Source of the DNA: Alloboseaceae bacterium BT-24-1
GTDB lineage: Bacteria; Pseudomonadota; Alphaproteobacteria; Rhizobiales; Beijerinckiaceae
NCBI GenBank assembly: GCA_025846845.1
Contig: JAOYTL010000007.1
Location: forward strand, 248,001 to 312,000
Direction of reading: 5' to 3'
DNA: 64,000 bases
The translations under genes and the position numbers were made by a program. The notes beneath the pieces are model-generated. The model made no database searches. It saw nothing but the letters and a program-made list of their open reading frames with translations, and was not told where the DNA came from. Below, in pieces: positions 57,964 through 64,000 of the stretch (the first letter of the stretch is position 1; each line of letters starts with the position of its first letter).

Positions 57964-58671
57964 CTAAGCGGCGCCCGCAATCTCGTCCATGACCGCGGCG
58001 GCCGCTGCACGCGGGTCAGCCGCGCGGATGATGGGACGCCCGACGACGAGGTGGTCGGCGCCGGCCCGGATCGCCTCGGCCGGGGTCAATGTGCGCTTCT
58101 GGTCGCCGACGGCACTGCCCGCCGGGCGGATGCCGGGTGTGACGATGACCATGTCGGGGCCGATCACGCCGCGCACGATCTCGGTCTCGGCGGCGGAGCA
58201 GACGATGCCGTCGACGCCGGCGGTGCGGGCTTGCTGGGCGCGCATGCGCACGAGATCGCGCACGGCGAGCCCATAGCCGGCATCCTTGAGGTCGCCATCG
58301 TCATAAGAAGTCAGGGCGGTGACGGCGAGCAACTTCAGCGCCGCCTCGCCGCGCCCCTCGACCGCGCCGCGCATGGTCTGCGGATAGGCGTGCACTGTCA
58401 GGAAGGTGACGCCGAGCTTGGTCAGCGATTCCACGCCCTCGGTGACGGTGTTGCCGATGTCGTGCAGCTTGAGGTCGAGGAAGACCTTCTTGCCCTCGGT
58501 CACCAGCTGGCGGGCAAGATCGAGCCCGCCAGCGAAGGCGAGCCGGTAGCCGATCTTGTAGAAGCTCGCCCCGTCACCGAGCGTCGAGACGATGCGATAG
58601 GCGTCCCAGACCGTCGGCACGTCGAGTGCGACGATCATGCGGTCCCGGAGATCGTTGATCTTCTGCGTCAT
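57964..58671 (-). CDS. pyrF: Orotidine 5'-phosphate decarboxylase
   Basis: The protein has 235 residues from ATG 58671; the open frame continues upstream without homology. MIVALDVP at the start, the catalytic motif VFLDLKLHDIGNTV near 59-72, and TPGIRP and GRPI at the phosphate site are intact. It catalyses the last step of UMP synthesis. It is followed by the DUF1330 pair on the same strand. Confidence 0.95.
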   Translation of the reverse strand: MTQKINDLRDRMIVALDVPTVWDAYRIVSTLGDGASFYKIGYRLAFAGGLDLARQLVTEGKKVFLDLKLHDIGNTVTEGVESLTKLGVTFLTVHAYPQTMRGAVEGRGEAALKLLAVTALTSYDDGDLKDAGYGLAVRDLVRMRAQQARTAGVDGIVCSAAETEIVRGVIGPDMVIVTPGIRPAGSAVGDQKRTLTPAEAIRAGADHLVVGRPIIRAADPRAAAAAVMDEIAGAA

Positions 58672-58763
58672 CGTCCTGCCCTCCGCGCTGCCCGGCGGGG
58701 GATGGCGCACGATTCGACCGCGAAGGCAAGCACTTCGCCAGGAGCGCCGTGCCAGAGGCGAGA

Positions 58764-59441
58764 TCAACGGTCCTCGTCATCCTGACGCCCGCCTGCCAGC
58801 ACCTGCGCGAAGACCTGCGTCCAGACTTCCGGCGGCTGGGCGCCCGACACCGCAAGCTTGCCGTCGACGATGAAGAAAGGCACGCCGGTGACGCCGACCT
58901 TCTGGGCATGCGCCTCGAGGCCGATCACGGTCTCGCGCAACTCGTCATTGGACAACTCGTCGCGCGCCGCCTGCTCGTCGAAGCCCTGCTCGCCGGCGAT
59001 GGCGACCAGCGTATCGAGGTCGCCGATGTCGCGTCCGTCCTGCCAATAGGCCTTGAACAGCGCCGCGGTCATCTCGCCGCCGCGCTGCACTGTCGCCGCG
59101 GCGGCGACGAGCATATGCGCCATGCGTGTATTGACGCTCTTCGTCACCTTCGCCCAGTTGAAGGTGACGCCGCTCTCCAGCGCCGCCTCGGAGAGGCGCA
59201 GTTCGATCTCGCGGCGCTTGCCCGGGCCGAACTTGCCGTCGAGATAGGCGGTGCGGTCCATCCCCTCCGCCGGCATCTCCGGATTGAGCTCATAGGGCAG
59301 CCAGGTGATGGCGACGCGCTCGGTGAGGTTATGGTTGGCGAGCGCCGTCTCGAGCCGGGTCTTGCCGATGAAGCACCAGGGGCAGGCGATGTCGGAGACG
59401 ATCGCGAGCGGCATCTTGTCGGGCGCAGTAGGATTCAACAT
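58764..59441 (-). CDS. DsbA-family oxidoreductase (FrnE-like)
   Basis: The protein has 225 residues. A thioredoxin fold with CPWC near 20-23 in SDIACPWCFIGK and the cis-Pro loop GVTGVPFFIV near 180-189. The helical insertion is typical of FrnE. No signal peptide is present, so it is cytoplasmic, unlike DsbA. FrnE relatives act in oxidative stress or as isomerases of polyketides. Confidence 0.9.
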   Translation of the reverse strand: MLNPTAPDKMPLAIVSDIACPWCFIGKTRLETALANHNLTERVAITWLPYELNPEMPAEGMDRTAYLDGKFGPGKRREIELRLSEAALESGVTFNWAKVTKSVNTRMAHMLVAAAATVQRGGEMTAALFKAYWQDGRDIGDLDTLVAIAGEQGFDEQAARDELSNDELRETVIGLEAHAQKVGVTGVPFFIVDGKLAVSGAQPPEVWTQVFAQVLAGGRQDDEDR

Positions 59442-59479
59442 GGCTCAGTCCTTCGCGGATCGCCGCGACAAGGGCATCT

Positions 59480-60544
59480 TCAGACCGGCGGATAGGCATG
59501 GAGGTCGCCATGGCGATCCTCCGCGAAGCCTTGCGCGCCGGGCGTCTCGCAGCCCGAAAGGAAGGCGGGCCCGACCGGGATCTTGCCGGCCCCGCCTGGG
59601 ATGTCGAGGATATAGGTCGGCTGGCACAGGCCGGAAAGGTTGCCGCGCAGGCTTTTGACGAGTGCCTGCCCCTCGGCCAGCGAGAGCCGGAAATGCGAAG
59701 TGCCCGGCGCGAGATCGGGGTGGTGCAGGTAGTACGGTTTGACCCGGTTCTCGACGAAGGCGCGCATCAGCGCCGACAAGGTCTCGATATCGGCATTGAC
59801 GCCCTTGAGCAGCACGCTCTGGCTGACGAGGACATGGCCGGCATCGGCGAGCCGCGCCAGCGCGGCCTTCGAGTCCGCCGTGAACTCGCGCGGGTGGTTG
59901 GCGTGCACGGCAATATAGCTCGCCTTGCCGGGAATGCGCAGGGCGCGGGCATAATCCTCGGTAATGCGCTCGGGCTGGACCATCGGCACGCGCGTATGCC
60001 AGCGCGCCACCTTGATATGCGCGATCTCGGCGAGGCGCCTGGTGACCTCGCGCACCCGCCGGGCGGAGAGGATCAGCGGGTCGCCGCCGGTCATGATCAC
60101 CTCCCAGATCTCCGGGCGGGAGGTGAGATAGGCGAGCGCGGCGTCGAGTTTTTCACCCGTCAATGCATCGCCGCCCGGGCCGACCATCTCGCGGCGGAAG
60201 CAGAAGCGGCAATAGACCGGGCAGGCATGGACGAGCTTGAGCAGGGCCCGGTCGGGATAGCGATGGACGACGCCCTCGACCGGCGAATGCACTTCGTCGC
60301 CGATCGGGTCGGCGAGCTCCTCCGGCAAGGTCGTCAGCTCGGCGGAGGCCGGAATGAACTGGCGGGCGATCGGATCGGCTTCGTCGGACGAGTCGATCAA
60401 CGCCGCGATCGCCGGCGTCACCGAGACGGCATAGCGCTTCGCGACCTCGGCCAGCGCCTCTCGCTTTGCGGGCGCGACGAGGCCACGCTCGACGAGGGCG
60501 TCGACCGTTTTCAGCGGCTGGCCGGGCGGCTGGTGGATCGTCAT
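59480..60544 (-). CDS. epmB: EF-P beta-lysylation protein EpmB (lysine 2,3-aminomutase family)
   Basis: The protein has 354 residues. The radical-SAM cluster motif CPVYCRFC (C-x3-C-x2-C) is near 113-120, with a PLP-binding aminomutase fold. EpmB converts alpha-lysine to beta-lysine used to modify EF-P. Neighbouring epmA and efp confirm the assignment. It starts inside the epmA stop (ATGA overlap). Confidence 0.93.
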   Translation of the reverse strand: MTIHQPPGQPLKTVDALVERGLVAPAKREALAEVAKRYAVSVTPAIAALIDSSDEADPIARQFIPASAELTTLPEELADPIGDEVHSPVEGVVHRYPDRALLKLVHACPVYCRFCFRREMVGPGGDALTGEKLDAALAYLTSRPEIWEVIMTGGDPLILSARRVREVTRRLAEIAHIKVARWHTRVPMVQPERITEDYARALRIPGKASYIAVHANHPREFTADSKAALARLADAGHVLVSQSVLLKGVNADIETLSALMRAFVENRVKPYYLHHPDLAPGTSHFRLSLAEGQALVKSLRGNLSGLCQPTYILDIPGGAGKIPVGPAFLSGCETPGAQGFAEDRHGDLHAYPPV

Positions 60545-61620
60545 CGCCCTCCCCTGCCCGGTTCGGCGACCGGCGTCCAGAGCACATCCTCGATTCGGCG
60601 CGCGCCGGTGGCGAGCATGACCAGCCGGTCGAAGCCGAGGGCGATGCCCGAAGCCTGCGGCATCAGCGCGAGCGCGGCGAGGAAATCCTCGTCGACCGGA
60701 TAGCGCTCACCATAGATGCGCTGCTTCTCGTCCATGTCGGCCTCGAAACGCCGGCGCTGCTCATCCGGGTCGGTCAACTCGCCGAAGGCATTGGCGAGCT
60801 CGACGCCGCAGGCATAGAGCTCGAAGCGCTCGGCGACGCGCGGATCGCCCGGTTTCGGCCGGGCCAGCGCCGCCTCGGAAATCGGGTATTCGCACAGGAT
60901 GGTGGCGCGGCCGCGGCCGAGATCAGGCTCGATCTTCTCGGAGAGGACGCGGCTGAAGATGTCGGACCAGCTGTCGTCTTCGGCGAGGCGGATGCCGGCA
61001 TTTCGCGCCTGCGCAGCGAGCGCCTCGCGATCGGTCGCGCCATCTCCCGCAAGCGTCGCCATCAGGTCGATTCCGGCATGACGGGCGAAGGCCTCGTGCA
61101 GTGTGAGGCGCTCAGGTTCGGCGAAGGGATCGGCCACGCTGTCGCGCCAGCGCAGGACCGTCGTACCAGCGGCACGCGCGGCCTCGGCGAGCAGCGCGGC
61201 ACAGTCCCGCATCAGCGCCTCGTAATCCTCCCCGGCGCGATACCATTCCAGCATGGTGAACTCGGGATGGTGCAGGGCGGTGCGCTCGCGATTGCGGAAA
61301 ACGCGGGCGAAATCGAAGAGGCGCGGCTCGCCGGCCGCCAAGAGCTTCTTGGCAGCAAATTCCGGCGAGGTGTGCAGATAATAGGGATGGCCGGCGCCGG
61401 CATCGTCGAGCAGCGTGGTGGCAAACCCGTGCAGATGCGTCTCGTTGCCGGGCGAGAGCTGCAGGATCGCCGCCTCGACCTCGACGAAGTCACGCGCCTC
61501 GAACCAGCGCCGCAGCGCCGCCTTGATCCGCCCGCGCGCCAGCAGGGCAGGACGCCGGTCGGCATGGATGTCCGGACGCCAGAAGGGCGGGTTACCGTTG
61601 CTCACGACGATCGCGGTCAA
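60541..61620 (-). CDS. epmA: EF-P lysine ligase EpmA (GenX/PoxA)
   Basis: The protein has 359 residues and resembles the catalytic core of lysyl-tRNA synthetase without the anticodon domain: FDFARVFRNRERTALHHPEF (motif 2) and GIALGFDRLVMLATG (motif 3). It attaches beta-lysine to EF-P at Lys34. Its start overlaps the brnA stop as ATGA, an unusual link to a toxin-antitoxin pair. Confidence 0.93.
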   Translation of the reverse strand: MTAIVVSNGNPPFWRPDIHADRRPALLARGRIKAALRRWFEARDFVEVEAAILQLSPGNETHLHGFATTLLDDAGAGHPYYLHTSPEFAAKKLLAAGEPRLFDFARVFRNRERTALHHPEFTMLEWYRAGEDYEALMRDCAALLAEAARAAGTTVLRWRDSVADPFAEPERLTLHEAFARHAGIDLMATLAGDGATDREALAAQARNAGIRLAEDDSWSDIFSRVLSEKIEPDLGRGRATILCEYPISEAALARPKPGDPRVAERFELYACGVELANAFGELTDPDEQRRRFEADMDEKQRIYGERYPVDEDFLAALALMPQASGIALGFDRLVMLATGARRIEDVLWTPVAEPGRGGR

Positions 61621-61907
61621 CCCGCCTTCTTGAGCAGAGCTTCGCGCAGGATGTCGTTGATCCGCGTCTGCCAGCCGGGACCATCAGCCTTGGCGCGCTC
61701 CAGCACGTCCTGATCGAGCCGGATACTGACCAGCTTCTTGGTCGCTGCCTTCTGCGGGCCTCGTGCCGCGCGATGCCGGCGCATCGCCTCGAGAAACTCC
61801 GCTGGCAGGAACTCCGAGGCAGGCCGCATCTCGGCAAAGTCTTCGGCCGTCAGCTCCCGCACTTCGCCTTCGGCATCGGTCAGGGGCTCACGAGACTTCC
61901 TGCTCAT
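61617..61907 (-). CDS. brnA: BrnA-type antitoxin
   Basis: The protein has 96 residues from ATG 61907. The C-terminal ribbon-helix-helix (VSIRLDQDVLERAKADGPGW then QTRINDILREAL) is the BrnA signature. It should neutralise BrnT and repress the shared promoter. It overlaps brnT by 20 nt and epmA by 4 nt. Confidence 0.88.
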   Translation of the reverse strand: MSRKSREPLTDAEGEVRELTAEDFAEMRPASEFLPAEFLEAMRRHRAARGPQKAATKKLVSIRLDQDVLERAKADGPGWQTRINDILREALLKKAG

Positions 61908-62163
61908 ATTTTCTGATCTCCCTGTCATTGGCCTTCCGAAAGCTGATGACGCGGATGCCATTCACTGTCGGCGTGTAGCAGAGCACGTGGAGGCGGCTCT
62001 CGACGAAGCCAGTCGCAATGAAGCGCCTTTCCGGGTAAGCGAAACGCTGGTCCTCGTTGATCACCGCCCGGTCGAAGTCAAAGTCGTAAACACGATCGAA
62101 CGACAGTCCGCGCTCTCGCGCATTGCGTTCGCTCTTGGCCGGATCGTAGGCGATCTCCACCAT
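61888..62163 (-). CDS. brnT: BrnT-type toxin (RelE-fold RNase)
   Basis: The protein has 91 residues, the family norm. IAYDPAKSERNARERGLSFD at the start and HVLCYTPTVNGIRVISFRKA then NDREIRKYE at the end are diagnostic. BrnT cuts RNA and blocks translation. Toxin-first order is typical of brnTA. Confidence 0.9.
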   Translation of the reverse strand: MVEIAYDPAKSERNARERGLSFDRVYDFDFDRAVINEDQRFAYPERRFIATGFVESRLHVLCYTPTVNGIRVISFRKANDREIRKYEQEVS

Positions 62164-62312
62164 CTAATTGTATCTACATCGCTGCAATGTCAATGGATCG
62201 TGGCGCGTTTCCGGAGACCGAGCTTCCGTTTCAGCCCCCAATGCGGTAGTGGCGCGGCACAGGAATTCGCATAGCGCGCGGATGAAGCCCGCGCCAGCCA
62301 GGGAAAATCCAC

Positions 62313-62882
62313 GTGGTCAAGGTCATCGCCTCCTCCGTCCGCAAGGGCAACGTCCTCGAGCTCGACGGACATCTCTGCACGGTCATCTCGGCCGAGAGCT
62401 TCTTCCCGGGCAAGGGCACGCCGACCACGCAGATCGACATGCGCCGCATCTCCGACGGCGTGAAGATGACCCAGCGCTACAAGACGACCGAACAGGTCGA
62501 GCGCGCCTATGTCGAGGATCGCGACTTCACCTATCTTTACCAGGACGGCGAGCAATACGTCTTCATGAACCCCGAGACCTACGACCAGATTCCGGTCGAT
62601 GGCGGCGTCGTCGGCGACATGGCGCCTTATCTCCAGGAAGGCATGAAGGTCTCGCTCTCGGTGTTCGAGGACCGGGCCGTCGCGATCGAGCTGCCGCAGC
62701 GCGTCACCTGCGAGGTCGCCGAGACCGAGCCGGTGACCAAGGGCCAGACCGCTTCGTCCTCCTACAAGCCGGCGATGCTCACCAATGGCGTGCGCACCGC
62801 CGTGCCGCCGCATATCGGCCCCGGCACCCGCATCGTGGTGATGACCGCCGATGGCTCCTATGTCGAGCGCGCCAAGGACTGA
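62313..62882 (+). CDS. efp: Elongation factor P
   Basis: The protein has 189 residues from GTG 62313. Lys34, in FFPGKGTP at the tip of domain I, is at the position modified by EpmA/EpmB. Three domains are present (KOW-like N-terminal, two OB). EF-P relieves ribosome stalling at polyproline. It is transcribed divergently from brnT-brnA-epmA-epmB. Confidence 0.96.
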   Translation: MVKVIASSVRKGNVLELDGHLCTVISAESFFPGKGTPTTQIDMRRISDGVKMTQRYKTTEQVERAYVEDRDFTYLYQDGEQYVFMNPETYDQIPVDGGVVGDMAPYLQEGMKVSLSVFEDRAVAIELPQRVTCEVAETEPVTKGQTASSSYKPAMLTNGVRTAVPPHIGPGTRIVVMTADGSYVERAKD

Positions 62883-62933
62883 CGCCGGCGCCCGCTGACA
62901 TCGGTGGGGAAAGGCTTATATCGGCAAACGCAG

Positions 62934-62956
62934 CGGGCCCTTTCCGGGCCCGTTTT
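62934..62956 (+). terminator. efp terminator
   Basis: CGGGCCC (62934-62940) pairs with GGGCCCG (62946-62952) and is followed by TTTT. Confidence 0.8.
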
Positions 62957-62974
62957 CGTTGGTGAGGATTTCCG

Positions 62975-63493
62975 ATGCCGCTTTCCGCTTATGCTGCCGT
63001 CTTCCCGGGTTTCATCCAGACCCTGAAAGCGCTCGACGCGATCCTCGACAAGGCGGGCGCCGAGGCCTTCGAGCGCAAGATCCAGCCGGAGGTGCTGCTG
63101 TCGAGCCGGCTCGCCCCGGATATGCTGTCCTTCACCCGGCAGATCCAGCTGATGTCGGATTTCGCCAAGAACGCGGCCGCCCGGGTGAGCGGAGCCGAGA
63201 ACCCGCGCTTTCCCGATGAGGAGAAGAGCTTCGAGGAGCTGAAGGCGCGGATCGCCAAAACCCTCGACTTCATCGCCTCGGTCGACAAGGCGGCGCTGGA
63301 TGCCGGGCTCGACAAAGACGTGACCTTCCCGCGCGGTCCCTCGGCGACCGTGACGATGAAGGGCGCCGACTACATCACCCGCTTCGCCGTGCCGAACTTC
63401 TATTTCCACGCCACGACGGCCTACGACATCCTGCGCGAAAACGGCTTCCAGGTCGGCAAGCAGGATTTCCTCAAGGGCGTGTTCGACGCCTGA
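62975..63493 (+). CDS. DUF1993 family protein
   Basis: The protein has 172 residues. The family pattern is seen in PGFIQTLKALDAILDKA, LLSSRLAPDMLSFTRQIQ and YDILRENGFQVGKQDFL. The fold is a DinB-like four-helix bundle; function unknown. It follows the efp terminator. Confidence 0.88.
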   Translation: MPLSAYAAVFPGFIQTLKALDAILDKAGAEAFERKIQPEVLLSSRLAPDMLSFTRQIQLMSDFAKNAAARVSGAENPRFPDEEKSFEELKARIAKTLDFIASVDKAALDAGLDKDVTFPRGPSATVTMKGADYITRFAVPNFYFHATTAYDILRENGFQVGKQDFLKGVFDA

Positions 63494-63504
63494 GGCTCCG
63501 CACC

Positions 63505-63595
63505 GTCATGCTCGCCCTTGTGGCGAGCATCCACGTCTTGAACACCGCTTTGCATGAAGGAAGACGTGGGTGGTCGGGACAGGCCCGACCATGAC
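63505..63595. repeat. 91-bp intergenic palindromic repeat, second copy
   Basis: This copy matches 57161-57251: both begin GTCATGCTCGCCCTTGTGGC and end CCCGACCATGAC, with a variable middle. Confidence 0.85.
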
Positions 63596-63625
63596 GGCAC
63601 AGGCCGCTTCGAAACGCCGCCCGCC

Positions 63626-64000
63626 TCACAGATACGGCGACCAGAGCCAGAGCATCCGGTCGAGCAGGCGCAAGGGGAAGGGCCGTGACAGCAGCCCCTT
63701 CAGCGTGACCGGTCGCGCCTTGGCGATCGCGGCATCGATACGCTGCTCGATACCAGCAGCGAAGCCTTCGTCGAGCACTTCGAGGTCGATCTCGAAGTTC
63801 AGCCGCAGCGAGCGCGCATCGAGGTTGGATGAGCCGACATAAGCCCAGGCACCATCGATCGCGAGCAGCTTGGAATGGTCGAAGGAGCCGGTGGCGCGCC
63901 AGACCCGGCAGCCATCCTTCAGCACCTGGTCGAACTGCGCCCGCATGGCACGGTCGACCAGGACGAGATTGTTGACGTCGGGCACGACGATGTCGATGGC
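63626..64000 (-). CDS. Phospholipase-D-family protein, probably cardiolipin synthase (5' part outside window)
   Basis: The last 125 residues are visible. The second HKD motif is HSKLLAID followed by GSSNLDARSLRLNFE, and the C-terminus is ARPVTLKGLLSRPFPLRLLD, typical of the cardiolipin synthase group. The frame is open to the window edge. Confidence 0.85.
   Translation of the reverse strand, partial: AIDIVVPDVNNLVLVDRAMRAQFDQVLKDGCRVWRATGSFDHSKLLAIDGAWAYVGSSNLDARSLRLNFEIDLEVLDEGFAAGIEQRIDAAIAKARPVTLKGLLSRPFPLRLLDRMLWLWSPYL

Noticed and set aside
1..64000. CRISPR array
   Set aside because: No regularly spaced repeats with unique spacers were seen; the repeats found are palindromic pairs or single dispersed copies.

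Overview
The window reads as chromosome of an alphaproteobacterium of the order Hyphomicrobiales, most like a Bosea-type soil bacterium. Reasons: a GTTC-N7-GTTC LexA box in front of an imuA-imuB-dnaE2 cassette, a minCDE operon, an EF-P/EpmA/EpmB block, a phthalate-type oxygenase cluster, and many short hypothetical proteins of the kind seen in rhizobial relatives. This placement is inference from gene content; no rRNA is present.

Positions 1 to about 27,397 are an accessory region ending at a tRNA-Thr(GGT) 3' remnant (27343-27397), which looks like attR of an integrative element. Just inside lie a P4-type tyrosine recombinase, an excisionase-like HTH gene, a prim-pol/AAA helicase and a zinc-finger gene; a small-terminase-like gene lies further in. 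No capsid, portal, large terminase or conjugation gene is visible, so a phage satellite or phage-derived island fits best. Cargo, left to right: a likely defence locus (PD-(D/E)xK nuclease plus OLD-family ATPase on one strand, a GHKL-ATPase/nuclease fusion on the other); a poly-gamma-glutamate hydrolase; a MACPF pore-former gene followed by a neprosin-type peptidase gene, bracketed by two copies of a small cassette; an ATP-dependent DNA ligase, an SRAP protein, a GAF-PilZ protein, exported Cys-rich proteins and lipoproteins; and five single-membrane-segment proteins of 24-33 residues, two of them translationally coupled to an upstream gene.

Positions 27.6-46.3 kb are catabolic. A phthalate-4,5-dioxygenase-like set (dihydrodiol dehydrogenase, reductase, Rieske oxygenase, Pht5-like decarboxylase) is joined by an aldehyde dehydrogenase broken by an amber codon, a ThDP-dependent decarboxylase-like enzyme, MarR and LysR regulators and an NMT1/SsuABC-type ABC importer. 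A 16-bp perfect palindrome between the divergent reductase and oxygenase genes is a likely operator. The LysR frame has no usual start codon where one is expected. A fused aconitase X and a DadA-like amine oxidase follow, the latter behind a tandem glycine riboswitch.

Positions 46.5-64 kb are mostly core: minCDE, a cupin, the SOS mutasome (dnaE2, imuB, imuA), a DUF808 membrane protein, an Old Yellow Enzyme, two DUF1330 genes, pyrF, a DsbA-family FrnE-like protein, epmB, epmA, a brnTA toxin-antitoxin pair joined to epmA, efp, a DUF1993 gene and a partial phospholipase-D/cardiolipin-synthase gene. Palindromic GC-rich repeats occur as inverted pairs, one around a DUF559 nuclease gene and one inside dnaE2 in frame. 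A second family of 91-bp repeats occurs at 57.2 and 63.5 kb.
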